DNA from: Bemisia tabaci
Taxonomy: Eukaryota; Arthropoda; Insecta; Hemiptera; Aleyrodidae
Direction of reading: 5' to 3'
DNA length: 64,000 bases
NCBI RefSeq assembly: GCF_918797505.1
Contig: NC_092795.1
Coordinates: forward strand, 16,355,131 to 16,419,130
In this document: piece by piece, positions 1 to 12,350 of the stretch
How the letters are laid out: every line of letters starts with the position of its first letter
Numbering within the stretch: position 1 is the stretch's first letter
The notes under the pieces: generated by a model
Told to the model about the DNA's origin: nothing
Databases searched by the model: none
The model's input: only the letters and a program-made list of their open reading frames with translations
Made by a program: the position numbers and the translations under genes

Positions 1-1166
1 AATTTCCCTCAAGATTCAAGAATCTCATAAAATTTATAATGTAGAAATTAAAAACAAAATTTGGAGTTAGTCAAATATTTATTGTCCAGCCTCTCTGAAA
101 AGATTGTTTCATGGTGCGGGGGCTTTACTACGAGGATCTAAAATGACTGAATGTTTCCGATTCTTCATGTTGCTCTACGTGTCAATTGATCTACAAAACA
201 TTCTCAGCACATCGCGATATCAAAACTGAAACACAAAATATGCTCACATCCTGCGCCTGTGTGCAACTTTTCGTGCCTATGAGATTTCCTAATCGTCGTA
301 TAAACCAAGAATTGAAAATGCTGTGCCATTTTGGATCCTGGCAGTACTAAAGCTCGCCGTTGGCGCCGCGCCACGGGTGAACCGAGTGAAGTGCTGTGAA
401 CTGCCTAGACAGTTAAAACGCCTTCCATTCCGTGTGTATGCAACGCGGACATCCGTAGAGTTCGAATAGTTGTATCCAGGAGTTGCATAGTGTTCGTCGC
501 ATTCGACGCTATTACTATGGGGACTTTGCTCGTTTCTTTTACACATTAACTTAAGTCCATCGGTGCATATTTTTTTTTGAAAGTTAGTGAATAAATTGGA
601 TTTTTTTTTCGAATTTTTGCACGATATTGTGGTGATTTAATTCCTCTTCTGCAAAAATAACAAACAGATAAAGTACTCTCATCAAAAGAGTGTGCAGAAA
701 TTTTGAAACACCACGATTGAGATGCGTGCTTTTCCAACTCCACTTTATTGATTCGTAACTCCTTTGAGAATCGTAAATCGGAGCAGGGCACAATTTGGGT
801 TGTTACTATTACGGCACTGAGCGTTGTTCACTGGAAAAGAGAGACACACAGAAAAAAATTCAAACCAACAGCGTGCGAGCAATTCGATAACAGGTCTTTA
901 TACCGAGTCCACACGTACAGAAGTAGGTCAAATCCTTACGATTTCGGCGAACCTGTATACACGGAAAATATTCAATGGAAGGATAGAGGGACGTCAACAG
1001 CGACATAGCTCAAACATGTACCATTGGACTCTTTTATGTCCCTCCATTTCGCTGGGTATGCAGCTTGATCTCTGTGGAGTTTAAATAGTTGCTCGGACTC
1101 AAAGCTAACTGCTGCGTGCATGCATGGCGGTAACGCATGGCGCCTCCAATAGTCGATGGGACACCT
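1..1166. other. No gene seen; diverged duplicated segments
   Basis: No splice-supported or family-like coding sequence. Two segments are related (around 415-510 and 1040-1130): both carry gtatgcaac/gtatgcagc, a GTAGAGTT/GTGGAGTT block and AATAGTTG at similar spacing. This suggests decayed copies of one repeat. The 60-86-codon open frames overlap each other on both strands and look like chance. Confidence 0.5.
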
Positions 1167-1418
1167 CTGCCGTGCTAAGGAAGAACGCCGTATGAACATT
1201 CAAGAGTTGCCAAATTTCCTCCGATAAAATGTTTACTTTGGTGGAAAATTGTTAATATTTTTCTTTGAAATTTTCAGGTACTTTAGATCAAATTACAAAC
1301 AAAATTATCTGAGAAATTGGCAGGAAAATGTTCAAAAGTTTTCCTGAAAACTAGTGATTTGTCAGAGGAAATTTGCAACGCCTGAAGGTTCATACGGCGT
1401 TTTTCCTAAGCACGGCAG
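1167..1418. mobile_element. MITE with TIR CTGCCGTGCTAAGGAAGAAC (family A, copy 1)
   Basis: Ends are inverted copies: CTGCCGTGCTAAGGAAGAAC with GCCGTATGAAC on the left, and GTTCATACGGCG with TTTTTCCTAAGCACGGCAG on the right, about 30 bp each. The 252-bp interior is AT-rich with no ORF. A second copy lies in a LARP1 intron at 30352-30600, and a decayed end near 57565-57600. Confidence 0.85.
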
Positions 1419-1509
1419 AACTAGGAGAACGGGGCCGTGAATTACCGGATCAACGCCTGTAAACGCTCGTAGTTCCTGAATAGAAGAAGCCGACATAGCT
1501 TGTCTTGGC

Positions 1510-1956
1510 TAGAGTCCCTTTATACCCAGAGTTACGACAACTCGATTATCAGCTGACTGGCAGCCGTCCTTGGCTGGCCATGGAAGCCGAAACGAGTGCA
1601 CCCAAACGAACGATATTGAGGGATAAGGATCAGGAATCCTGCGATGTCTGTCACACAAAAACAACAACATCAACAAAGTGATCAATTAAAAAGAAAATGA
1701 GATTGGTTTGTGAATAATTTCTTAATCTATTTTCATTTTGGACCTATGGAAATAACAATTTACTCTTGATAAACCACAATTAGGTAATATTTTCATTATT
1801 CTTGTTCACATTCGAGGTACCGCCATCTTGGTGCACTCGTTTCGGCCTCCATGAGCGAGAACCAATCAGAATTGGATTTTTTTTTAGGCCACTTTCAGCC
1901 CAATCCTGGCCCAACCAAAAGTGAGTTGTCGTAACTCTGGGTATAGAGGGACTCTA
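1510..1956. mobile_element. Non-autonomous hAT-like element (family B, copy 1) with 8-bp TSD
   Basis: TIRs TAGAGTCCCTTTATACCCAG and CTGGGTATAGAGGGACTCTA extend inward through GTTACGACAACTC. The element is flanked on both sides by GTCTTGGC (1502-1509 and 1957-1964), an 8-bp target-site duplication as in hAT transposons. The terminal TAGAG also fits the hAT end pattern. 447 bp, no transposase. A diverged copy lies at 35789-36247. Confidence 0.9.
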
Positions 1957-2140
1957 GTCTTGGCTTTGATTTTACCGGTTTTACAAAATTATACGATTTA
2001 CATGTTGATTTACATTTTTTCTATGACAAAATCCCGATTACACATTTTCTTTATGGCACCCTCGATTATACATAATGTAGGATAATGAATTGGAGGATTC
2101 ATACAGTTTTTCAATATTCATGAAAATCCTGTGATGGGTG

Positions 2141-2184
2141 AGGGGGGGGGGGGGCATTCCCTCCCTCCGGGTGGGAGGGAATGC
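2141..2184. repeat. G-run followed by a 12-bp stem hairpin
   Basis: A run of about 13 G on the plus strand runs directly into GCATTCCCTCCC-TCCGGGT-GGGAGGGAATGC, a perfect 12-bp stem. No element ends coincide with it. It may be an assembly or sequencing weak spot. Confidence 0.6.
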
Positions 2185-2189
2185 TTAGG

Positions 2190-2424
2190 CAGGGTGTCTA
2201 GTTTTTTCCATTGTGGGAAATCCTGATTTTTGACAGTTTAATCCTGATTTATTGCGGAGAAAATTTAAAATTTCTGCATAAACGTATGCGAAAGCATAAA
2301 AAACTCGGATCGGACAGCCGAATTTTCTCAAATCCTAATTTTACGGCCGATTTTCCCTCAAATCCTGATGAAATCGGGATTAAATCCTAAGAGAATCGGG
2401 AAAATCCTGATGCTAGACATCCTG
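2190..2424. mobile_element. Short inverted-repeat element, CAGGGTGTCTAG ends
   Basis: Begins CAGGGTGTCTAG and ends CTAGACATCCTG. The interior is built of repeated AAATCCTGAT/ATCGGGA motifs in both orientations. The outer bases match family C (CAGGGTGTCTAC) but the interior does not, so it is a related but separate MITE. No clear target-site duplication. Confidence 0.6.
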
Positions 2425-3054
2425 TCAGGGGAGTCAAAGGGCGTTTTTCTCCTATAATTCATCTGTTTCTTGTGTACCTCTTGCAGGGCCGGATTTACCT
2501 ACTTGCTGCCCATGGGCCGCCTGTATTTTTCCGCCCCCTTCTCATTCGTTTTGAAACATCAATAGATCGTATTCGACAGTGGTTCGATTTATCGTTTGGT
2601 TCAAAATAATAGAAACAAAAATTTTAGGATTTAATTCGGAAAAGCTGAAAATGATAAAATTCCTAACAATTCCACTTTTTTATTGCCATTTGGTACTCGA
2701 GAGAATAAAAATTCGATCACATAAGACCCGTTACCTCAGATTTCTAAATTGACTTTTGGGGCTGTGGTTACGTATTGAACCAATCGATATCAATATAATC
2801 TCACCTGTGTGATCTGTCGAATACGATCTATAAAAACCATCAAGTGAACGTGCTGGTGGAGGAGGGGTGTATATGAGACGCGTTTACTCGTGTTGAGCAC
2901 ATTTTTTGTGAAGGCCTTGTCAACACTAACAAAAGCTCGGTTCCGTAAATCCATCCCTGTTTGGACAAGGCCTTCCATTTATAAAAAACGAACGAAAAAA
3001 TTATGAAAGAATAAATATAAATGTGGTTAATAATTTTAACTTCCGCCGCTGCCC
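2425..3054. other. No gene seen
   Basis: AT-rich spacer. Short open frames here have no family resemblance or splice support. Confidence 0.5.
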
Positions 3055-3205
3055 GACCGCACTGTGTTGGCGCAATGCGTGAAGTATTCATGCAGTCTTG
3101 TAGGCGCTACGTGTTTCACGCCGACCGCTGCTGACCACACTGTTTGGAGCAATGCGTGAAGTATTATGCAGTCTTGTAGGCGCTATGCGTTTCATGCCGA
3201 CCGCC
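3055..3205. repeat. Tandem duplication of a GC-rich ~75-bp unit
   Basis: Two adjacent units share CAATGCGTGAAGTATT, then TGCAGTCTTGTAGGCGCTA and TTTCA(C/T)GCCGACCGC. The core (GCAATGCGTGAAGTAT ... TTGTAGGCGC) recurs in the palindrome at 46658-46731, so they belong to one repeat family. Confidence 0.8.
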
Positions 3206-5958
3206 ACACCGCTCCGTTCCAGGCCAAATTGCGTGTTTGGTTTCTCTCTTAACTTGACTAATTAAAGGTGTTATCTCTTGTATCACCGGAAGACGACAAA
3301 ATTAGAAAATTCATTTAGATGATGTAGAAATTTGTAGATGTCATGTTGATGTAGAGAAGATATTTAATGTAAAGAACTATTATGCACCTATTTTGTAAAA
3401 ATGATGGAATGGATATCAATGCATACCTCCATTGCAACTTTTAAAAGTCTACAATTTTGCTTAATATGCACTTTTATAGGGAACACGACCAACTTATTTC
3501 TTTGAAATTTTCGGTGAAAATTTTTGGGTGGATGGAGGAAAATTCACAGAAAATGTTTAAAAACACTATTGGTTCATTACCTTTTTAAAGCGTCAAAAAT
3601 GAGCCTGGACTTGCAACATTGTATCAGCTGTTTATACCACGTTTGAGATTCAGTTTTGTCGGAAAAAAAGGACATACATGTAAAAGAAGACAAGCCACTG
3701 AGTAAAAGAATAACTGTTTAATGCGTTAGAATATAATGAAATCTTAACAACACAACAATCGAATAATATTTACACAGTTTGAGTCAAAAGTCCCCTCCTA
3801 CCCTTGAATTTTGAAACCCACCCATGCAGACAAAACTTGTACTTCAGTCGCAATGAAAACTACTTTTCTGCGGGGTTAAAATTTCAAAGAGAAGGGAATA
3901 TGAAGCGGAGAATCCCTCCAGTGTTTGGTGTAGAAACTTGAATTGAGAGAAAATATAGATACATTTTATGCAAATAAATAAAGAAGTCTTTGAATTTGTT
4001 TTCAGGAGAGTTTGAGGGTGAAATAGATCCACTTAAACGGTACAGACATTAAATTCCAAGTAAGTAGAGAGGAGGAAAAAAAAATTGAATTGTGTAGTAA
4101 AGTAAGAGCGAGCAATAGCAAGAATCAAACGCAAAAAATAAACAGGCATAGCTGGCATAATATAACTTTTAAGCATGTTATTCCTAAAAAAACTACAGAT
4201 TTAAAATTTTTATTCGACAGGTTCATCAGCAAACGTTGGACAACTTGGGATCTTCTCCACACATGGGAACATCCTCTAGAACTTTTTGTAGGCCCCAAAG
4301 GTATAATATATGCTTATTATCCTAGTTGACACCAAAAATTACATTTCCCAACAAAAAAAATTTCAAAAGTTGGTAGGAGAAGGCTTCTGACTCATGCTGT
4401 AGAAAGAGCAATAATATTACTTATTTAGAATCATTAAATAAAGAGTAAAATTACTGATAAAAAGGATACCTAATTGTAGGAATAATGAACACAGCTCTTC
4501 ACGAAATTATTCACAACAAAAAAGTAAACTTCGTTGACTAATTACAGCATCATTGAGTTTACCTCTTCCACAATGGGGTCTTCCAAAAGCCAAATCTTTC
4601 TTCCTTAAATCCATTGTGATCAAATATTTTTGAAAAGAATACATACATGCAAAATGTGCTAACATTACCTGCCCTTCAACGTGGCAGGTGAAAGAATGAT
4701 ACAAAATAATGAGAGGTGCCTAAGTATGGGACATTTGTATGGTCAATCTGTATGAAAAATACACAATTACACACAAGAGAATTCTTTCAAGAATTTGTTT
4801 CTGAGACCTGCTCTCCATTAGAATTGGTTTGACAAATGGGAAAATCCTACACAGGTTTTTAATAATTTTGATCTAAAAATTCAACTTTTTTTTTACGTCG
4901 ACACAGACTGAGTATAGTAAATGCAATCTTTCATTGTGCACGGTTCTAAGTTAATGCTTTTGTAAATAGGTACTGGAAAATATTTCAGTACTGTCTTAAA
5001 GTTATTGAGTAGAGCTCAGCAATCCTACTTTTCAACAAAATATAAATAAAGATCGGTGAAAACTATCTGGTCAAGTTTACTTTCCAGGTAATTCTTCTGA
5101 AGCTCAAATGAAAGTGCAACACCCAGGGCACCAAAATATTGATACAGAGTTCGTAGCCGAATCATGTAAAAATTCTCTATATTTAAACTGTAGTTGTTAG
5201 TACAGCAGGCATCAAGTGTAACTTAAATATATTTTAGGTTACTTGATAATAATGAACCAGAAATTCTCCTGGCAAGTCTCTCGGTGGAGTGATCTCTTTC
5301 ACCTGTGGAAGACTAATATTATGTATTATCAATTTAAATCCTTGTAATCTCGTAGTGTTCTACAAACAAAGACAGGATTAGAGTAGGGTGCAAGTCTATT
5401 AAGCAAGCTGATTTCAAGACAACTGGAAAAAAAAGGATGTATAAAATGTGTCCTCTTTCGAGTTCCTATGATTATCAGATTTTTTTCCCCCTCTTTTATC
5501 TGATTTAGCTGCCTCTACGTATCAAGAGAGATATTTTTGGAGTATTTTGATTAATGATTTACCAAAATTTAGGGAAACTTTCTATCATTTTCCCAGAGTT
5601 GACCTTACAGTTGCCTAAATAACTTCACATGTGGCATTAGGGAGTTGCATTGATAGAAGATACGTCCTTTAATCTTCCCTCTGACTGTGTGTCAAACAAC
5701 TGGGCTTAACGAAGCTCCATGTATAAAGCTAGACTCCCTGTTTTCTTCATGAAATTCCTCAAATCATCCTGATGTTCTTAACATTTTTAGATGAATTTCT
5801 TCCCTTCAATGTTCTGTATCCAGCCTTAAAGACACACCATACTAAAACCAAACTTTTCTCAAAATCCTTTTATTCCAATTGAAACAGTAATCAGCTCACT
5901 CCAAAATAAATTTTTTTCATAGAAAAATGGGATTAAGTATATCATTTTCAGACTTCAA
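3206..5958. other. No gene seen, AT-rich
   Basis: Low-GC sequence without recognisable exons, inverted repeats or element ends. The largest open frame (79 codons, plus strand, 4090-4329) has no family resemblance. Confidence 0.5.
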
Positions 5959-6174
5959 TTATAGATAAGTTATTGCTTTCAGTTTTAAAGGTTTCGCAAG
6001 AGGTGGTCGTTGTAGACACAAGTCCGTTTTTTCTTGAATTGGTTCACTGAGCATCAACTGGTTTAGGCACTTCGTGCATATGGTTGTGGGGAGGCACTTC
6101 AATAAGTCCACGCCCAGAAACCACTCAAAGAATGAAGGAAGTGTAACTTCTTTTGGATGAAATTTAGCACACAT
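5959..6174 (-). pseudogene. ZAD-like zinc-finger-associated domain, C-terminal half (fragment)
   Basis: A 71-codon open stretch containing LPSFFEWFLGVDLLKC, then LPTTICTKCLNQLMLSEPIQ and EKTDLCLQ. This resembles the second half of the insect ZAD domain: LLGV...LP..IC..C...L......F...C, with the second Cys pair in ICTKC. The first Cys pair (CRLC) is absent, and no C2H2 fingers lie nearby. An in-frame stop lies shortly upstream, after a possible acceptor (GTACTGAG|AG). It is either one exon of an unrecognised gene or a relic. Resemblance is by eye only. Confidence 0.3.
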
Positions 6175-7367
6175 TTCATGACGAACATTCTCTCAGTACA
6201 AGAGAGTCTCAATTATCCTTGTAGCCTATTATCTTGAACCTTACCAGAGGTTTGCCACCTATTTTCTTGCGACTCATCAAAACCAAGAGGTCTCTACTCT
6301 AGCTGTTTTGCAACAGTAATACACATGGTTAAAACTTGGAAAATTCAAAGATAACCATCCTTTCTAAATATTAATTCTGGTTGATTGGAAAAAAAATCAT
6401 GGATATTGGTTCAACCAATCTCTGGAAATATACTAAGAGAGCTTATGATGATAAAAACTTTAAAGGAAAGTGTTATTCTCTCTCTGATCTTCCAATGAGT
6501 CTGATCACTGATTTGTCTTGAAGTCTACTTTCCTTCAAGGATACTGCCTTTGTTGATTTTAGAGGCTTCATTTCTGAGATAAGAATTATCCACAGTTTTG
6601 CAATGTCATTACATCCCCTCCTAGTTGTTAAGGATAATTGAGACTTCTCTGTAATTACAAAGCCTTTGACAAGCAGTACCTTACTTTCTTCCTGACTCAT
6701 TAAAGTGAGTATCTTAGGATGAATGTATGCATTGTGATAAATAATACTGATTTATTTATTTTTTTTTACTTCTCATTAGGACAGTTCAGAATTCCTTAAA
6801 GGGGCAAGAAAAAGAGGTTTAGGATCAAACCAGAAATATACCACGTCTTTTAGAGCGACCATGATCCACAAATGACAAAACAAATAATTTTCAAAAAAGA
6901 CAGATTTGAAACCATGAGTTGAAGAGGGAAAATGCTGTGTTCATGAGGGATGTACAACTAATTAAAACTAAGTAAGAAATTGGTAAAAGAGAATAATGAT
7001 CACAGGATCGAGAGGTTTTTTTAGACTAAACGAGGAGGGAAGAACTGGAACAGACTATGATGGGGCTCAACTCACAGGAGAGGAAAAAAGAAAAGAAAAA
7101 AACCTCTCCTACGGAGCATCTAATTATCTAGAATCAAAAAACATTTAAGAGTAAAAATGTCCTTCCTTCGCTATGGAAGAATGAGACTTAAGGATACTTC
7201 GGTAAGTTGTAAAAAATTTCTGGAACAAAACTTGTGAGGTAAAAGAAAAAACAATCTATTACATAGCTTTTCTTCACTACAATGATTTTTTACATATCTA
7301 CCGTCATGCCTGTGGCTAATTGTCACATCTGACTGGCAGCGATACTTTCTTCCACGCCCGGCTCATC
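6175..7367. other. No gene seen
   Basis: AT-rich. Minus-strand AATAAA-type hexamers occur at about 6751-6760, downstream of the candidate exon at 7368-7457. They are too common in such sequence to define a transcript end. Confidence 0.4.
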
Positions 7368-7457
7368 TTATGTGACATGTATGCCATATGGAATCAAAGA
7401 TTCAATGTAGTCCTCAGTCTCACTGACAGTAGCACCTCCTTTGGGTTTACCACTGGA
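7368..7457 (-). CDS. Possible terminal coding exon, unassigned
   Basis: 29 codons plus TAA, after an AG acceptor-like site (AAATTAG|TCC). They read SSGKPKGGATVSETEDYI and ESLIPYGIHVT. The stretch lies in a block (about 7300-7520) with visibly higher GC than its surroundings and reads like protein, but I recognise no family. The acceptor lacks a good pyrimidine tract, and 29 open codons can occur by chance. A phase-0 entry would fit several LARP1 donors as an alternative last exon, or it may be the end of another gene. Confidence 0.25.
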   Translation of the reverse strand, partial: SSGKPKGGATVSETEDYIESLIPYGIHVT

Positions 7458-10400
7458 CTAATTTCAGAGTGCCTAACATTGTAGGCAGCCATGTTTTCAC
7501 AGGTTTTCAAGGTGTAAAGTGGCAAAAATGACATGAAAAAGAATGTGACTATTTAAAATTGTTTAGAACTCGCCAAGTATTATTTTAACATTCCTGCGAC
7601 TAGTAAGTAGTCTCTGATTTAAGATTTTTCATAAAAACAATTGAATATCTCTCTCAGGAGACACTATAATTTTCCCACCAGTCATTACTTTTTCTTTTTT
7701 AAAAATTAACTGCAGTTAAGGTTTAAACAGTGGAGTGAAATAACTTTCAGTTAATAAATTCAATAGCCTCAAATTTTACATCAATTACTTTGACATATAT
7801 GATTCAAAATTCTGTCACATCCAAAATAATTGTGTTCAAATGCAAAACACTGTTTCTGAGTATGATACATTGTCTTAAGAATGTTCACTTTTTTTTATTT
7901 GTACCACAATATTCTTAAATACTGTTAGTGAGCATTTAATCTATGAGCATTTGAAGTTTGATACAATTATTAAAGTGGAACCTGATTACCATAAGGTAGC
8001 CTACTGCATTGAGAAGCAAATTTCTTCAGTCGAAAAAAAATCATGAATACATACTTCTGGAAAATTTTCCAATAGCTCAAATCTGAGGAAATAGGGGTTT
8101 CCATAACACCTTAAATGTGAGCGACAGGTTTGAACCACTTAACCAGAGACTACACCAGTGCAGTTGTGAATCGCAAAATTCATGATATGGATTTTGGACA
8201 CCTCAAAAGCAAGAGAAACAACCAAGAAAATACAATATGAACAAACAACAATATTATTCGTAAAAATCATGGTTAAACAAAGTCAATCATAGAAATACAA
8301 ATTAAGAAAAAAACGATAATTATGAGCAAATGTAACATAATGTAAGTTTTGCGAATTTTGGAATCATCGCGAAAACATCCTTCCTATCAAGAGCATTGGA
8401 CAAGATTGGCATATCGGAATTCACTTTCTTCGTCAAAAAGTTTGAACATGATTTATGAAGAGATAAACACTTTAACAATTTGAAAAATTGGTGATAAGTT
8501 TTATCAAAAGTGAAATTCTGGGTCATGCGTCAATTTCTGTAAAATGAATTGAAATGGAGATTAGAATCATCACAAAACAAGCTAGAAAGCAAACAAAATT
8601 TTAACAAAAAAAAATGGTTTTTAAGGGCAATGAAGAAAAAAAACCAGATTGACTGAGAAAAGTTTGACTTAACATTATCTTGCTCCTTGGAATTTCACTT
8701 TCCTGTCATTTTTCATATTAAGGGATAGAGATATGCCAAACTTTAACCAACCTTACCAAACTTTTCAGACATTTACTAGCTGGTGTCAAACAATATAATT
8801 AGAAAAAAATAGACATTTTAGCACTTAATTAAAAATTGAGCCAACACGCCTTGTTCCCTTAATGCCTTCTAAAACTTGATGCACTTGACATCAAAAATCA
8901 TTGGGAAATTATAACTTAATCGAGGTAAAGTTAACATAGAAACTTAAGAAGTAGGTTCATGAATTTAGATTTCTGCGTAAAAGACTGACTCCAACGATCG
9001 GGTCGGACATCATAATCAAGGCATAACACTTCCACATAACGGCACTACACTTCTTTCAACCAGTCGCAACGGCGATACGACGTACTTACGATAAATAAGC
9101 AGAGCTAAAGGCAACGGTCCTTGAAATATAAAATCGATATATGCTACAAGCTTAGTGTCTAGTCCCAAATAAATAATACAAAATAAGATTTCTTACAACT
9201 AAAACTAAATATCATTCTTTTCAAGTTGACTAACATGTTTGAAAAGAAACTGTACAGAATTTACAAGGTTACAACAGTGACGGAAGAAACGATTATTTTT
9301 GGCAGACTTCGTAGAAAACAGGATAATATACGCTGGTGCAATGAAAAAATAATTTTTCCATTTCATGAAAAGTCCCCTTCTCTTATTCGCTCATCAGACT
9401 TGGATATTTGTAATCACTTATTGAGTCAGATTTAAATGTAAAACTACTGATGCCATTATCAGTATATTTCACATTGTTACAACATTTTCTTTTAGCAAGA
9501 GCCAAAACACTTTTATATAGATCTTTGGCTCTTTATGAAAATGTCAAAAAAAGAAGAAAAAAGAAAAAAAAAACTTTGTTCAAACTTCACAATAAGCAAT
9601 CATGACCTGCTTGTTATCAATGCATAGAGTAAATTATCCAAAATCAAGAGAGAGGGAGCAATGCATTCGTCACTGTAGTAATATCACGTTTGTGTAAAAA
9701 ATCATGCATTGAATTCAAGGGGACTGTACAACAGTTTGAAATAAGAAACAATAAAAGGAGAAAATTATGCATGAGAAAAAGAATTAATTCTTCTTCCAAT
9801 CCTTGAACTTTTCCAGGATTTTTTTTTTTTTGTGTTTCCCTAAATTACCTGGAAACTAAAAATAAAACGGTTCATCCGAGTGACGGTGATTGTGAAATCA
9901 AAACCATAACAGCAAATTCAAAAGAAACCTGAGACAATAAAGCACTTTTTAGCTCTCAAAAAATTATTTAATTTTAAAAACGAAAAAAAGAAAACTTCTA
10001 TTGATCAAAATAATAACAAAACTTGGTGAAACAAAAAATATCTCCGTTAGAAAAAAAAAGAAAGAAAACCTGCCACCTTTGTACTTGTGGAACAACAATG
10101 ATAATGGGCCAATTTAAAAGTCTGACTCTTATTGTGCAGTGAAATCTGAGATGTTTTGGGTCACTTTGCGGTGTAACTTGATTAACACGGACACAATTTA
10201 ATACAATCATCAGCTTAACTTCTGGATTATTCCAGATGGAAGCATTGGACATCATTTTTCAAAGAACAGTGGAAAAAATAATACAAAATAAAAAAATATG
10301 AAACTCACAGAGAATTATAAAACAGCAACTTAATTAATTCAAAATGACTGTTTCAGAAGAAATTTTTAAAAAATATCTGTCAGGGCACATAATCACAATG

Positions 10401-10641
10401 GAAAATCTCAACGGTTGCTTACACAATTTTTCAAAAATCTATCCGAAACAAAATGTTAAAACTTAACCTCGGCTTTTGAGCAAAGCTCAGGGTTTGATGA
10501 TAGTTCTGTCCAAATAATCCGAAAATAAGTTGAAGGCAAATAACCGCTCTTCAACTTTTTATGGGCAAGGGCAGGACATCCGAGACACAAACATTTGATC
10601 TTCACGAATTTGAGGGCAACAAAATCTATCAGCAGTTAAAA
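7458..10641 (-). other. LARP1 3' flank, probably containing the 3' UTR
   Basis: Directly downstream of the LARP1 stop, AT-rich and without transposon ends. An ATTAAA hexamer in minus orientation lies at about 10196-10201 and an AATAAA at about 7894-7899. Neither can be confirmed as the cleavage signal, so the 3' UTR length is unknown (about 0.45 kb or over 2.7 kb). No other gene seen. Confidence 0.45.
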
Positions 10642-12350
10642 TTATGCACTTTTTTCACTAGACTGAGGCTTGGCTTCTGTTGCTTTCGGCTTAGCAGTGG
10701 TTGCAGTTTTTGCACTGTTCTTTGCTGCGTCTGTTGATTTCGATTTGAGGCTGAATGCGGATTTGAGCACTGACTCGGTTCTGCTGACTTTGGTCGCAGG
10801 TTTTACAGAGTCTTTTTTGTCCTGAACAGGTGTGGCTGTTTTGGTCTTCTTAGCATCTTCCACTTTCTTCTCTGCTGCTGCTTTGTCCGTTGCTTTTTCA
10901 GCATCAGTTTTTGGCGACTTGCCACCAGCGGCAAGATTGCAGAGCGACTTCACACAAACTTTGAGATTGGATCTAGTCGACTTGGCAATATCGGATAATG
11001 TAGACTTTTTCGCTGGAGGAGCGGGAGACTCAACTTTTGCTTTTGAAGCAGCGCTACTTGAGACTGGTGTTGTGACTTTGGAGGATTCTGGTTTTGTTAC
11101 TTTGTCAGCAACTTTTGATTTCTCAGGGAGAATTTTTCTAGCAACACTGGGCGATCCCACAGAAGGTACAGCCCTTTTTGTCAAACCTGGTGACCCTGTG
11201 GTAGGTTTCTTTGCAAGAACAGGCGATCCTGTGGTGGGTTTCTTTGCAAGAATTGGTGACCCTGCTGCTGATGCTACTTTTCTGGCTAAAATAGGTGATT
11301 CAACGACTGGGATGACCTTTTTACTGAGTCCAGGCGATCCGGACGCCAGAGTAGATTTTTTTGCTAGACTAGGTGAGCCTGTAACACTGGTTTTTCTGAC
11401 CACAGTCGGTGATCCTGTAACAGGGGTTTTCACACCAGACCTACTTAAAACAGGACTATCTGAAAGTTTCTTGGTTACGGTGCTACTGACAGACTTGGGT
11501 GCTACCTTGCTTGTAGTGCTGACTGGCTTTGCAGTGGTTACACTTCTACTGGTCTTCGCGTCAGTGGTTTTGGGAGCAACTTTGGACACTGAGCTGACCG
11601 GTTTCGCCGAAATTTTAGTCTCTGGAACTTTGTCTTTGGGCTTTACGGTAGATTTTGCATCTCCCTTGGCCGGTTCTACTTTGGCTTTTGATTTACCAGC
11701 ATCTTTCTTCTCTGCTGCATCTGACTTCAACTCCATCTTTGACTCTTCAATTGGAGTAGATTTTTCAATAGCCTCAGGTGATGCTGGTTTGTTACTTGAC
11801 GCTGTTTCTGTCAAAACTTGGCTAGTTAATTTCTCAGTTACAGTTTCTTCGACTACACCTTGATCTTTTAAGATTGATTCTACTGCTTCCTTCGAAGTTT
11901 CTGCGTCTGACTTAGATTTGATTTCTTCCTTGGTTCTATCTGCTGCTGCAGACTTTCCCGTAATAATATCACAGCATTTTTCTTGTGGCAAACTTGAGGC
12001 ACTTTGTCCTTGATTGGTTTGATTACAGGGGACTTTATTGGTATCAAGTGCTACAACTTCTTCGAAGTTAGTCACTTTAATCGTTGGTGTGGTAACTCTG
12101 TTGGCAGAATCTTCATTTTCAAGAGAAGAGGCTTTTTTCAGAGCTGACTTCGGAACAAACGGCTTTGATTCTGGGTTGATCCTCAAGGCAAGTGGAACAT
12201 CTTTCTTGCCTGAAAATGATATTGAAATAGGTTTATTACTGTTATAGGATTCATGCCGGGTGCGCTTGAACTTTGGTGCTGCTGATAGATCAAAATTGAC
12301 TTTGAGAGTTTTATTTGAAAAGTTCTTCTGGATTGAGGTCACATCAGTGG
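10642..12350 (-). CDS. larp1: LARP1 last exon, long Lys/Ser/Pro/Ala tail with SP repeats
   Basis: Encodes the last 568 residues, entered through acceptor TTTTTACAG after a poly-T tract; the Ser codon is split T|CC. A PAM2-like motif [10 protein letters not shown] lies at residues 1074-1083 (12151-12180). Acidic, Lys/Glu/Ser/Thr-rich sequence follows. At about 11120-11465 come nine related units of 8-17 residues with a core [GED]SP-x-[LV]-[AS]-[KR]-[KR], for example [32 protein letters not shown]. The end is a Lys/Ala/Thr-rich basic tail, with stop TAA at 10642-10644. No folded domain is evident. Human LARP1 ends within about 65 residues of DM15, so this tail is a lineage extension. Phase agreement and the uninterrupted frame argue against a separate gene. 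Confidence 0.92.

Noticed and set aside
9060..9110. Strong GTAAGTAC donor on the minus strand
   Set aside because: The only nearby acceptor leaves a 15-bp exon with no coding meaning, downstream of the LARP1 stop.
10832..11863. 343-codon open frame on the plus strand
   Set aside because: It is antisense to the LARP1 last exon. Its length follows from the codon bias of the Lys/Ser/Pro/Ala repeats, and it has no family resemblance or splice context.
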